Positions 36,164-47,456 of a stretch of DNA of 64,000 bases are shown here, piece after piece. The position numbers and the translations under genes are program-made. Where the stretch lies: NCBI GenBank assembly GCA_030549205.1, contig JAUKTV010000008.1:868001-932000 (forward strand), given 5' to 3'. Positions within the stretch are counted from its first letter, which is position 1; the number at the start of each line of letters is the position of its first letter. The DNA is from Apiosordaria backusii (Eukaryota; Ascomycota; Sordariomycetes; Sordariales; Lasiosphaeriaceae). The notes below the pieces were generated by a model that saw only the letters and a list, made by a program, of their open reading frames with translations, was not told where the DNA came from and searched no databases.

Positions 36164-37097
36164 GTTCTGTTTTGGCGATTGGCTTGTTGAACGATAAAGA
36201 ATGCGCGTTGAAAATGCGATTTCTAGGTTGTCTTTTGGAGAGGTGAAAGTGGCAAGATCTGTTTCCAAGTACTCTCTTGTCAGGGGAATCGGTTATGGCG
36301 GGGCAAAGGCTATGACGGAAGAGGGGTAATCGATGATAGAGAGAGGGAAAGTGTTTCGAAATGGAGGAAACCAAATACAGCGCGGGAATAAGGAAGTCCC
36401 AACACACCTTTTATAAAACTACTGCTGAGAGGCCGATGTTCTTCACCTGGTCACGACCACTGGCATACGTAGTCAAGTGTGGCGTATGGAGGAAGAGCTT
36501 CGATGAGGGGCAAACAACGGCGGACTTTCCACTTCACCCGACGATTGCACAGCCCCCATTGGCATCGAACCGGGACGGGAAGGCGCCATGGCATCGTGCT
36601 CCTGATGAGAGAAACTGATAGGCCGTCCATATGATTCCACGGTCTTGCTCACAACGCTTTTCCGGCATCGCTTGGAGAGTCATATTCTCCCTCTTGCCCA
36701 GACTTTCACAGCCCCACTGTAGAACAACACTCGATATCTTTTGAGGCGCAACATCAGTCGCAAATACAAGGCTGAAAAAATCTCCATAAACTATCATCAT
36801 TCAATTCTACCTCGTAGCAACACAGGTAATCCTGCTCGGTATAGCCAATGCTCCCCTTATAGGTGGGGGCGCCACCCCCTATACAACCCCCTTACACCCC
36901 CTTCTACCAGACACCACTCGATGCAATACACGACAATGATGACCGGTTCTATCCTCAGTATCCCCAATGCCACCCTAAAACAGAAAAAAAAATCATTCTC
37001 TCATCCCATCCCAATGTGTGTTCCATAATGATATTCCACGACAACGCCGCGCTTAGTTATAACAAAAGAAACGAAAAAGGTTCAAAAGCAAGCCTCT
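36164..37097. other. Intergenic region upstream of WW gene, downstream of PNS1
   Basis: About 930 bp; no gene is supported. Confidence 0.5.
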
Positions 37098-39341
37098 CTA
37101 GTAAATCGACTCACGGTCACTCTGCCCCCTTCTATCCCCAAACAAGTTCGCCGCCTCCATGCAGTATCCTCCCGCACCGGTCAACATCCTCTTCTCACTT
37201 CCATAGCAGACCACGACACCATCTACAATGCCGCTGAGAATACCCTCCATCGCTCCCAAGATCCCCCAGCCTATGAAGCTCGCAATCAAGCCAACCACAT
37301 ATGCATATGCGCTTCCTCGGATGCCCACTTTACCCTGTCTTTCGATTTCCAGCTGTTTCGCCGTCATCACCCACCCCGCAAACCCAAGCGCAATGGCCAT
37401 CATGAACCTCGTTGCGTGAAGAATCAACTTGGCGAGCCGGTACGGAAGAAGGGGTGAGTGTCTGTTATGCTTAGGAAGCGCAGCCGGGGTAAGCGTGGTC
37501 GTAGGTAGTTGCGGCGCCAGAAACTCCATCGATGCAAGGCCCCTCGCCGAAATCGACAATGGTTGCGAGTGGATCGCCGCATACGTCAAGGTCAACGGGT
37601 TCGTCAACGCCGCGATCGGGGTCGGAGTAAACGAATAGACAAACATGGTCAGGAAGTGAGCCAGCCTTCGAGGCAAAACCAGCAAAGGCAACCGAATCGC
37701 AAGCGCAAGCAACGTCGACTGGCTAATGGTTCCGAAGATGGTGGTCATGGCGTGCCCAAGGGCAGCGGCAACAACGTCCCTACTAGATGGGGCTGGAACC
37801 GCATTCCGATGAAAATACCATTGCGACACTGTCGCCGCCGTTGTGCTCCGCTGAACTGCTGAGATGATCGACAAAGTCCAGAGGTACATGAGCACAAAGT
37901 ATGCCCCCAACCACCAAGTCGATGCGCTGATGATGAACCTTGCAAACTTGCTCGAGAAACTTCCGCCCAAAAAGACCCTGGTGAACATGAACAGCCACGT
38001 CCAAGTCCACAGCACCACGACAGCAAGGCAGCCCATGCCTACAAGAATGAGGGCCGAGTTTGCGGTTAGAATACGGCTAGAGAAGTCGAGAATGCTAATG
38101 GCAGACCGAAGAGAATGGCGGCCTCTCCAAACCATGTATGTCCAGATTATTGCGGACATGCCGGGGATCGTCGCCGCCCACCTCATGGCCGAGTCCTGGA
38201 AACGTGAGCTGCCACCAGTTTCCTGATAACTCGAAATAAACGGATACAACGAAAACGATACTAGGATTATTGGCACGGCCACCAACACCAGAATAACAAG
38301 TGGTCTGACAAACGACCGCAGCGCTGCCAACCACACCATGGAGACTATGATAGCGACCAAAGTATCGACGGCAAGCAGGTGGAAAGATGCCTTTAGCGTG
38401 GTGTAAATTGTATCCCCAGATGCCTTGTTGCCGCTTGTATGCATGAAGATCAGGACAAAGGTCGCAAACAAGGACGCTTGGGCGATCAAGTATATCCAGG
38501 CAAAGAAAGTATCATGTCGAAACATTTCTCCATCGGAAGGTGGTGGCACTGGGGTGTTGTTAACTTCAGTGCCGACTGAACTGGGCGGTCGCTGTAATCC
38601 AAGCTCCGAATCGGCCGCGGAATCTCTTCTGAGGAGTGGCTGCGACGGACCGCCTGGTGACCTGAACTTTTGGAACGCAGGAGGCGTGCTGTCCTCCATC
38701 ATCAAGTCCGCTGGTCGCTCGCTGTAGGCGATGGTTGACTCTAACCCAACGTCTTCCATCCCTTTCGTATCCGTGCTGTCATTTGAAACTTCCCGTATGT
38801 GCTTCCTTACTTCTGGCCTTTCCGTTGGCGGCTCCTCCTCCATCGTGGCCCTGTTATACTTCTTTGGCCCGTTCCAGCTACTCCGAATGCCCCGGAGGCG
38901 TTCCCCAAGAGACCCAGATCCTTCGTATTCCTGGCTATGCTCGATCGAAGCGCGGCTACCATCATTGTCGGTTTCGGTGCTTTCATCGAGTCGACCAGCT
39001 GCAAAGACACGGCGTGATTGTTGCAAAGCGTAGATATCTGCGGCCTCACGATCCCTTTCCTCTTCATCTTCCTCATCGTGGTCTAATGGAGGTTGGAACA
39101 GCGGGGCGTCCTGATTATACCTGGAACCAAAAGCTGCTATACTGCCAAGTCGAGAGTTGCTGGGTTGGTACGGATTTCCGCCGCCGCCTCTACCGAGATA
39201 AGAACGCCCTCCGAATCGCGCGCCTCTACTCTGCCATCCGGACGGCTGCGATGGCCTGTCGGCGTTATCTGGCTGGCCGGCAAAGTTGGAGAACCTCGAC
39301 TGCGATTGCGCAAGGAATTTCGAGGCATCTGGCCGTGGCAT
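37098..39341 (-). CDS. PNS1: Choline transporter-like (CTL/SLC44) protein Pns1
   Basis: A single exon, 747 residues from the ATG at 39341 (the open frame extends further up but MPRPDASKFLAQSQSRFSNF fits the family start). About 270 disordered, charged residues come first. Then multiple membrane spans follow, starting FFAWIYLIAQASLFATFVLIF. Several signature spans follow: WWLGAYFVLMYLWTLSIISA, the SQWYFHRN motif, SALGHAMTTIFGTIS-like text (AALGHAMTTIFGTISQSTLL) and FIGWGILGAMEGILSGIVDG. SQWYF with a downstream LG-H---FG-I is typical of SLC44/Pns1. It is a plasma-membrane protein; choline transport is shown for animal relatives but not yeast Pns1. Confidence 0.9.
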   Translation of the reverse strand: MPRPDASKFLAQSQSRFSNFAGQPDNADRPSQPSGWQSRGARFGGRSYLGRGGGGNPYQPSNSRLGSIAAFGSRYNQDAPLFQPPLDHDEEDEEERDREAADIYALQQSRRVFAAGRLDESTETDNDGSRASIEHSQEYEGSGSLGERLRGIRSSWNGPKKYNRATMEEEPPTERPEVRKHIREVSNDSTDTKGMEDVGLESTIAYSERPADLMMEDSTPPAFQKFRSPGGPSQPLLRRDSAADSELGLQRPPSSVGTEVNNTPVPPPSDGEMFRHDTFFAWIYLIAQASLFATFVLIFMHTSGNKASGDTIYTTLKASFHLLAVDTLVAIIVSMVWLAALRSFVRPLVILVLVAVPIILVSFSLYPFISSYQETGGSSRFQDSAMRWAATIPGMSAIIWTYMVWRGRHSLRSAISILDFSSRILTANSALILVGMGCLAVVVLWTWTWLFMFTRVFLGGSFSSKFARFIISASTWWLGAYFVLMYLWTLSIISAVQRSTTAATVSQWYFHRNAVPAPSSRDVVAAALGHAMTTIFGTISQSTLLALAIRLPLLVLPRRLAHFLTMFVYSFTPTPIAALTNPLTLTYAAIHSQPLSISARGLASMEFLAPQLPTTTLTPAALPKHNRHSPLLPYRLAKLILHATRFMMAIALGFAGWVMTAKQLEIERQGKVGIRGSAYAYVVGLIASFIGWGILGAMEGILSGIVDGVVVCYGSEKRMLTGAGGYCMEAANLFGDRRGQSDRESIY

Positions 39342-40763
39342 AAGCAGGCGTCCGTGAGAAACGGGAGCAGCGGCACTGCCAAACTGGCAAGGCAAACTTA
39401 CATTCAGAGAACATGTCGACAAACTCCCGTCACCCTCCAGAGAGGGCGTTTGTTTTTCTCGCAGACACACTCGACTGTTGGCAGTTGCTGAGTGGCGCAG
39501 AGAGAAAACAGGACGCGGAGAGGGGGTGGGATCGGGTCGTCGGTTGGCTAATAGTGTATGAGTGCAATAAGTCGGGCACCTCAGAGGTATGTAATGATGA
39601 CTCGGCCCAGTACAGGACAGCACCTCAGCTCATTAATCTGAAGCCCTCAAAGATTCGTTATGAAGAGGAGATGTTTCTGAAGAGTCGGTAAAGTTTGCTG
39701 CTGCCTCCCGGAAAAGCAGAAAGACGGTTTGTTGTGCAAAGTCAAAACAGTTGTCGCATGAGGCGGAGGAAAGAGCACGTATGGGCAGGCAACCAAGTGC
39801 ACTGTGCCCGGCAGTGCTAACCAAGCGGACGCAACCGAGGCGGGCGATGGACGTGACTGGTGGCCGATGACCAGGTGCCGCAACCCCCCATGCACCCTTT
39901 CCGACACTCGCTAGGCCGAAAGCACCCTTGCGGTTATGCAACTAGCCCATACAGGATGCTGGTCCGGTGTGGGGAAGCATTGGTTATCTACATATTGTTC
40001 GCACGCCCAGAGATACCTTGGAGCCTGTTAGCTGCCCACCGAACAAGAGAAGATTTGAGTCAGAGCAGCAACACAAAGCAACTTATGCAGTAAAATAAGA
40101 CCGTTATCTCTCTCTTTGTCGCTGCTATTCAGTCCTGGATAGTTGAAAGACGGGATGCCGGCACAGTGTCCCATGACGCAGTCACATCGTCCTCCAGCCA
40201 GACCGCCAAAAGGCATCTGTGCTGCCCTGGGGGGTGTGTTATCGGCATCTTGCGTCACTGATAACAGCTGGCTAGGCCCCATCACCTGCAACCCACATCA
40301 GCTGGATGCTGATCCACCCGTCCACAGTGGCACATCGGAGCTTACCACCTCACCCAAGCTTCACCCCTTCGCTCAAACATCAGGAGCTGTCAACTGTCAA
40401 CTGTCAACCGCATTTCTTTCTTCACATCACACAACCAGCCAGTCACCCAGCAGCCCAACAGGTACCACTACCCGACGCCAGCAAGCCTGACATCTGTACG
40501 ACATCTTCCGCTACGGATATCTCTCGATAACCCGCAGCCCACGTCCCCTGCCCGCCAAGTCCTAACGGAACGACGTGCATCAACTCGCCTGATCCACGCG
40601 GACGAGCGCTAACAGCCTCTCGATTTTGTCCATAACCCCCGGGGTCTTTATCGAAACACACGCACAAGACTCAAAAGCACCGCGAGACACACATCCGTCC
40701 TCACCTCTCCCCAGTTCCAAACTCCCGCCGTCCTTCCGTCCTCAGTCCCCCCCAACACCCCCC
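39342..40763. other. Divergent intergenic region PNS1/Rab
   Basis: 1.4 kb; nothing coding is supported. It contains both promoters. Confidence 0.5.
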
Positions 40764-41627
40764 ATGACTACCCAACCCGCCTGGGACTACATCGCAAAGC
40801 TAGTATGCATAGGCGACTCAGGCTGCGGTAAATCTTCTCTCACCATCCGCCTCTGCGAAGGCCGCTTCGTAACCCATCATGACGTAACCATCGGCGTCGA
40901 ATTCGGCTCCCGCATCGTCCCCGTCGGACCACCCTACTCAACAACAACAGCAGAAACCTCCTCTCCTTCCTCCCCGTTACCCTCCTCCCCATCATCCCCA
41001 ACAACATCAAACCCCCCAAACGGTAAACAACCGCCCCCTTCCGGCCTCCCACCCCCAAGAACAATCCCAACCCCCCAGTCAGAAGCCCTCGCAGCCGCCT
41101 CCCAAAAACACATGAAGCTTTCGCTGTGGGACACCGCCGGCCAAGAAACCTACAAATCCGTCACGAGGTCCTACTTCCGCGGCGCCTCCGGGGCCCTCCT
41201 AGTCTTCGACCTAACCCGCAAATCCACCTTCACCCACGTCACCGACTGGCTCAACGACCTGAGGCAAATCGCCGAGCCAGACATTGTCGTTGTGTTGGTC
41301 GGCAACAAGGCTGACTTGGCCTCCCCAGAAGCAGAAGGGGGGCAAAACAAGCGAGAGGTCTCAAGGCAAGAAGCGGAAGAGTGGGCCCGTAGGAATGGCG
41401 TGCTAGAGTACGTCGAGACGAGCGCCAAGAGCGGGGAGGGTGTCGAAAAGGCGTTTATGAGGGTGGCGGAAAAGATCTTTGGGAATATACAGCAGGGCAA
41501 GTATGATTTGAATGACAGGAGGAGCGGGGTCAAGGGGCCGAACTTTGGGGGGCCGCCGGGGGGTTCGGGGGGTAAGCCGGTGAGGTTGACGAATAGTGCG
41601 AATAAGCAGTCGGGGGGTTGCTGTTGA
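40764..41627 (+). CDS. Rab GTPase (Rab2/Rab4/Rab14 group) with a Ser/Pro insertion
   Basis: A single exon, 287 residues from the ATG at 40764. GTPase motifs: G1 GDSGCGKS (17-24), switch I HHDVTIGVEFGSR, G3 WDTAGQE (122-128), G4 NKAD (181-184), G5 ETSAK (218-222), and a C-terminal GGCC prenylation end. YKSVTRSYFRGASGALLVFD fits Rab2/4/14. About 60 residues (54-114), rich in Ser, Pro and Thr, are inserted between beta2 and beta3, where canonical Rabs have a short turn. The insert is in frame and without splice sites, so it seems real. It probably acts in Golgi or endosomal traffic; the exact orthologue is uncertain. Confidence 0.88.
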   Translation: MTTQPAWDYIAKLVCIGDSGCGKSSLTIRLCEGRFVTHHDVTIGVEFGSRIVPVGPPYSTTTAETSSPSSPLPSSPSSPTTSNPPNGKQPPPSGLPPPRTIPTPQSEALAAASQKHMKLSLWDTAGQETYKSVTRSYFRGASGALLVFDLTRKSTFTHVTDWLNDLRQIAEPDIVVVLVGNKADLASPEAEGGQNKREVSRQEAEEWARRNGVLEYVETSAKSGEGVEKAFMRVAEKIFGNIQQGKYDLNDRRSGVKGPNFGGPPGGSGGKPVRLTNSANKQSGGCC

Positions 41628-42613
41628 TTTTGATGAGGGAAGTTGGGTTGTTGGGGTACTATAAAGAGCGGGGAAGAGTATGGGAGTAACAGGAGGGCGA
41701 TACTGTAATAGTAATGTGGGGGGGTTGTGGCAAGAGAGAGCAAAAAAGGTATAAGAGTGGAAAGAAACAAATGTGTGTCGGTTGAAACAAGCATAGCAAA
41801 CAAGAGCGAGTAAGCAAAGATAGGAGTCAAAGAGATACACAAGCATAGGGAGAGAAGAGACACTAAATGATACCCTCCACCTTCACACTTTTACAGACGG
41901 CTGCCATGGTTTGTAGGTGCCTAGCTGCTAGCCATATCTACTAGCGTTGAATACATCAATCACGGCATGGCATGGCATGGGTCTGTTCTGAGCAAGTTGC
42001 AAGGTCCATAAAAACGTCACGACCTGAAGGACGTATGTAGCTAGACATCTGGTAGCGGTAAAATCAATTCTCCAGAGCTTTGGGCATATTCAAATCGGCT
42101 GTGTTTGGCAAAATAAAGAGCATTTGGAAAGCAGTTACATCCGCAGCACCAGTGGAGCAAGTTTTGATAGACCATCCACATTTCCATCTATCTAACCCCG
42201 TCTTCCCCCCTATCCTCCAACTAGACAAAAGAAAACAGTAAAGGAAACAAAAAAACAAAACATTACAGAGTTAATGTCTAGAGATAGTGAGACAGAGAGC
42301 TCTTGGCCCTGATGAGTGTTTCCTTTTTGCTTTCTGGTGTAAGCCTCCCTTTATAACTCCTCGCCCTTGAAGACCTACACCCCTTGCGCCCCTGTTCCCA
42401 TTTTGTGCGCCGGCATGTTTTGACACAAGTTTGCTTCCTGTCACGAATAGACAGACATCGCCTATTTTTGAGCCCCATATGGCACACACAAGAGACACAA
42501 TCCCCACAAACATCGTAGAACAACGACAAACATTTCAACAACGGATATTTCCACACACATCATCCCTTCTATTTCCCCGCTTAATCTTGATCATATCTGG
42601 TCGATACTCAAAA
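41628..42613. other. Convergent intergenic region Rab/PMT4
   Basis: About 990 bp; nothing coding is supported. Confidence 0.5.
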
Positions 42614-45268
42614 TTACGCATCAGACATCCTCCACGTATCAAACCACTTCATATAGCTGTATTGCCTGTTGGGGCCAGTCATGCCCCAGCAGATGGGAAT
42701 GAAGTAGATATACAGCCCAATCACTGTCGCGTCAAGCAGAGCATAAATGCCGTACTGGACAACCTTCTTCTGGTTGCGGGTGAACCAGTCGGTAAGGAAG
42801 CCAAAGGTAAGAATGGCAAAGTACAGGGCCGGGTAGTAGTGGTGGACGTAGGTGACACGGGCCATGACGACGAAGGGCAGGTAGTGGAGGAACCATCCGA
42901 TGACAGGGTAGATACCGGCGTAGTGAATCTGGTCGATATCGAACTGGGAGAGCTCCCTGTAGCCTCTTTGCCAGCGGAGGATGTACCATCCGACAAGCAG
43001 ACCAAAGACACCGAGGCCAGCGGTGGAGCCCCAGTAGACGAGAGGGTTGCCGAGGAGGAAGTACTTGACGATCTTGTCGTCCCAGCCGCACATTCTGAGA
43101 CCAACGTGCAGGATGGGCCATTGCCACCACTGAGAGGCCAGGTCGTCCTGCTTATCGGGATCGGGAACAAGAGCGTTGTTGGAGGTCATCATGGCGACGT
43201 TCTACCAAGGTTAGCATGCCATATCGAAACGCCAACCGGCTGCTCATAACTTACCAGGTGAACAAAGTCCTTGAAGAAAGGCGATCTGTACTGACCGGGG
43301 TCTCCAGGAGGAACTGCCTAGAGTTAGTATAGCTGTACGTTGCACTTCCGTAGAGCTGACTTACGCTTCTCGTTAATGTGAGACTCAATGTTCCAGTGGG
43401 TGTAGGTATCGCGAGGCTTGTTCTCCTTGGTGCAGGTAACTTCAATCTGCTTGAAACCCCACTGGGGCAGGTTGACATTGCCAGCGCGGAGATAGCAGCC
43501 CAAAACCTCGTGCTTCAACCGGAAAGCGGTGGTCAGGGTGCGGATCTTGGAGCGGTCCCTGGAGGCAGCATCGCTAACCACCTCAATCTTCCAGTGGTCC
43601 TTCTCATCTCCGACAGTGATGTTGCCGTAACTGGAGACTTCCCAGTCAGCCTTGGTGATGGGGGCGCCAATTTGGTGAGAATGAAGGTTGCGACCGGTCT
43701 GGGAGTGGAGAAGACGAATGGTCTGGCCGTCGCCAATGAAACGGGGCTCAGCAGCGGCATCGTAATCGGCATCGCGGCGGTTGGGGTAGAAAAACCAGTC
43801 GTTGTTGGCATCCTTGTGGTGGTAGCAGGTCACCTGCTGCTGGCCAGAGCCCTCGGGGTATGTCTGAACGTGACTGTGGAGCAAACCGCCGCCATAACCC
43901 ATGTTCTTGATGGTAACCTTGGAGCCAAAGGCCACCTCCAACGGGCTATTTCTACCAACCTCAGTGCCCCGCAAGTTGGCCTGGAAAAGCGAAGACATTT
44001 GGGCGTCGCCAGGACCGCTGTTGGTAAGAACCGCAAAGTGGATGGCAAAGCTGAGGAGATAGACAAGGAAGGGAAGGATGATGAGACCGACAACACGAGT
44101 TCCAACGTGGGCAGCGAGAGTGGACTGAGCAGTATGTTAGCATTTTTGCTCAAAAAGAGGGGCACGAGCGAACTTACAATGGGCATCTTGGTGTCACCAA
44201 ACTTGTTCCAGAGATCCTCGATCGTGTAAAGACCAACCAGAGCAGTAACGAAGAGGCCCACAAGCTTAACACTGGTGACGAAACCAATGCTAAGACCAGT
44301 CATGAACAGCCAGAAAAACCACTCAGGCTCGAAGCTGTTCTTGCGCTGGCCATGGAACTTGGCCCAGCAGAGTGTCGTCGCGACGGTACCAAACAAGAGC
44401 ATAGAATCGAGGAGGATGAACCGGGAGATGGTGGTATACGAGTTCTCGCAGAGGACCATGAGGGTGACGAGCCAGACAGCGTTGCGGCGGAGCTTGAGCT
44501 CCTTAGCAGTCCAGTAGGCAAGGGGAACGCAGATGGCACCCCAGAAGGCGTTAAACTGGCGCATAAATGTGTAGTTGAGCTCAGGAGGGTAGGTCTCGCC
44601 CGACTTGAATTCGAAAGATCCATTGTAACCGGCAAGATATCCGCTCAGACCGACGAGGAGCTTTCCAGCTGGGGGCTAGCGAGAGGGTTCGGTCAGCAAA
44701 AGCTCGCCTTGTTGTAGTCCTGAAAAGCACATACATGGACATCGAAGTAGAACTCGCGTTTGAGGTAGTGGCTACCGAACTTTCCGAAACTATCGCAAGG
44801 CCGTCAGGTTAGCGGCACCGTTGCAACGACAACGACAAGGTAACGGGGGTCTACTAACTGGGCTTCGTCCCAAGTCACGATGTTGGAGAGGCCGATCTTG
44901 TAGAGGCGTGTGAAGAAGGCGAGCGCCGTGAAGAGGATGGGGGCGATGAGCCATTCCCATTGGTCAAGGATCTCGAGGGGGGATGGTCCCTAGAAAAGGC
45001 GAGCTGTTAACACATGATTGCAAACGAGTTGTTCTGGCGCGAGCTGCCCAATGCGATGGCGGAGCATCATATTGCCGTGATGGGCTGGACAGATGGGAAG
45101 CGCCAGGCCGGGGTAATAGTTGCTCACCTTCTTGACCTTTTTCTTATCATCGGGCTGGGGCGTCTCGGTAACGGCGACTGTCTGGGGAGTGCCCGGGACG
45201 TTGCGTCTTCGGGCATCGCCCAGGTCAGCGCCAGAGACGACAGGGGCTCTGTCGTTGGCAGCAGCCAT
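42614..45268 (-). CDS. PMT4: Protein O-mannosyltransferase, PMT4 type
   Basis: Seven exons: 45128-45268, 44859-44989, 44735-44789, 44178-44675, 43365-44124, 43255-43313 and 42614-43201. They sum to 2,232 nt (743 residues) in frame. The first luminal loop carries the Asp-Glu motif (VTWDEAHFGKFGS, about residue 88), then FYFDVHPPAGKLLVGLSGYL and NGSFEFKSGETYP, whose HPPAGK and FEFKSG forms are PMT4-specific rather than PMT1/2. MIR repeats lie at about residues 318-515 (GGLLHSHVQTYPEGS, then IRLLHSQTGRNLHSH), and several C-terminal spans follow. The enzyme uses dolichyl-phosphate-mannose to O-mannosylate Ser/Thr of secretory and membrane proteins in the ER. PMT4 enzymes work as homodimers. Confidence 0.95.
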
Positions 45269-46322
45269 GATGGCGAGGTGGTTTGGTCAATTCGGGCTCT
45301 TTGACGGGAATTGGGTTTGTGGTGGTGCTGCTATTCAGGGGTGGCGGACGGGCCTCGGTGGTGGTGATTGACCTGATATGGAGATGCAAATCATAAAACG
45401 GCTAAAACGAGCGTGTCGAAAAAGAATAAAGTGCTGGAACAAGGTTTGGAAGCCGAGCTACCATGCAGTGAATCGGTTGAAGAAAGCACCCAACAAAACA
45501 GTGTCCCCCAAAAAGAAATGGAGACACTCGATGACAGGCGATGAAGAAGAAAGCGTGCAGCCCTCGCGCAGTGAAGTCGAGCTTGAAGGGCTTCAGCTGA
45601 AAGGGAAAAAGGGATGATGCTCCCAAAGCAGTCGTGGCCTTTTTTTCCCCGTCGAACGAGGCAGGCCAGACCAAGTGCGGCTTGGCGCGAAGCCCCCTGG
45701 CCCCCCTGTTCCCCAGAATAGTGCGGGCTGCAGGGGTACTCCCTCGTACCAGCGCCCTGTAAGCCGTCGTACTGTGTACACGAGCCTGTCAACCAACGTC
45801 TTGATTAATGGAACCCTATGTCCAATCCAAGCCTTTTAATCAATTCCGTCTTCCTGGTATGAGCCCTGTGTGTATTAGCATTGCAGATGAGATATATTGC
45901 TCGCCAATTGGCATATAAAAAGCCCGGCATTGTCTGTGTGAACAAAGATATCAATCAAGGGTTGCTCTTCAAGATATGCATATCCCTTTCGTTGTAGCAC
46001 CGGCAATTACTCGATCCCTTACACGAAACGAAACATTGCAGAAATGTGATTTGCAGCTCGCATGTCAATCATCTTGAACAATTTTTTTTGACCAAGTGGC
46101 ACATCCGAAACTCCGTGGAAAAGGGGACGCCGGGTGGGGTATAAGCGAATGGGAAACTCATGAATGCTCAGCTCAATGCAGATAGATGATCGGCAGGCGA
46201 CAGCGGTATGGTCTCATGTACTTTCTTGGGGTAATGCTTTACAAATGATATACAAGCTTCTGGCTTTCTCCAAGCCAGAGCAGACGCTCAATCAACCACC
46301 GCCAACACCACCAAAGAGCTGC
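45269..46322. other. Intergenic region upstream of PMT4
   Basis: About 1.05 kb; frames near 45390-45790 are chance, nothing coding is supported. Confidence 0.5.
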
Positions 46323-47143
46323 TTATAACGCCGCCCTGATAGCGGCTGCCTCAGACTGTGCTTGGGCAATGAGCCTCTTTTCCCTCTTCTCGGCATCCGT
46401 CTTCTTCTTTACTCGTTCCCGGTCGACCTCTCCAATCTGCTCCAAGTCCCTGAGTTCCGCCATGTCGGCCGCATCTTGCGCTGATGGTCTTACTGGTACC
46501 GCACCACTCTTGGTAAGAAGCTCTTCCAGGATCTTGTCCGACTTCAGGTTCTTCATATCGATAGTAAGGACACGCTCGCCCTCGGCTGGTTGTGGGGCCT
46601 TGGCGAAGCCGTGGAAAGACGAACTTGGCGTCTGTAATTCTTGTAGTTGTGAACCCGGCTCGCGGAAGTAAACACTCAATATCGCTGGTCCGGCTTCGTC
46701 TTTTGTTCGGTTGATAACCATCGGGATAGCGGGGTTCCAAAATTTCAGTCGTGGAAGATTTGTTCTCCAGAATTTCCTGAGCAGAGAACCGTCAATATAC
46801 GTCCCCACGTTGTTCCTTTCTCTTAACCCCAGCCGTCGTACCTTGGTCCCAAATGTCCCGCCAGCCCATAGGCAAACTCGAGGTGTATCCGAGTCACATC
46901 GCTGGGAAAGATGGCCGCGCCTGGCCCGCACTTGAGATCAAGGAGCTATAACTGTTGTTAGTTGAAGATTATTGGGACAGAGGCTTATCCGCCATCGGGC
47001 GCATCGGTAAGTCGAGGAGGGGTCTGGGTGGCAGATGTACCTTCTAGAACAGAGCACACGAATTAGTCCGATAATCCTCGCAGTTGGCACAGTGAACCAC
47101 TCACAGCCTTGAGCTTGTGCAATCGCCTTACTACGCCGACCAT
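46323..47143 (-). CDS. MRP49: Mitochondrial ribosomal protein with L51/S25/CI-B8 domain (Mrp49/mL61-like)
   Basis: Exons 47105-47143, 46842-46945 and 46323-46776; introns 46946-47104 and 46777-46841. The protein is 198 residues, beginning MVGVVRRLHKLKALLDLKCG. The thioredoxin-like L51_S25_CI-B8 fold is visible: PGAAIFPSDVTRIHLEFAYG, then GPRKFWRTNLPRLKFWNPAI and PMVINRT. A long basic/acidic helix with many Lys, Glu and Ala closes the protein, longer than yeast Mrp49. The mitochondrial large-subunit role is inferred from the family. It is divergent from GEP3 with only 313 bp between start codons. Confidence 0.75.
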
Positions 47144-47456
47144 TGTGAAGATATCTCGAGTGGCTGCACTCGAAACAGGCGGGATGGGAGTGGGCGGGGA
47201 ATTGGTCGATGATGGGTATCGCGCGGGCAGCACCACCTTCCGAGCTACACAGTGACCCGGTAATAATTTTCAGGAACCAGCCTCACCGCTTTTGCCTGCC
47301 GGGAGCTTTCTTATCCATGCCAAGCGCGGGGCTGCCGGCCACGACCCCTGTCAAAAAAGTCCCTGGACCCAGAAATTTTGGATGAGATGCGGGCGTGCAA
47401 AGTGAAAGAGTGCCAGTTCTTCAACGCCAAATCCGTCAAATTGACATAGACCAGTC
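47144..47456. promoter_or_regulatory. Shared divergent promoter region MRP49/GEP3
   Basis: 313 bp separate the two start codons, so both promoters and 5' leaders lie here. No TATA box is obvious. Co-regulation of two mitochondrial translation genes is a reasonable inference. Confidence 0.5.
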
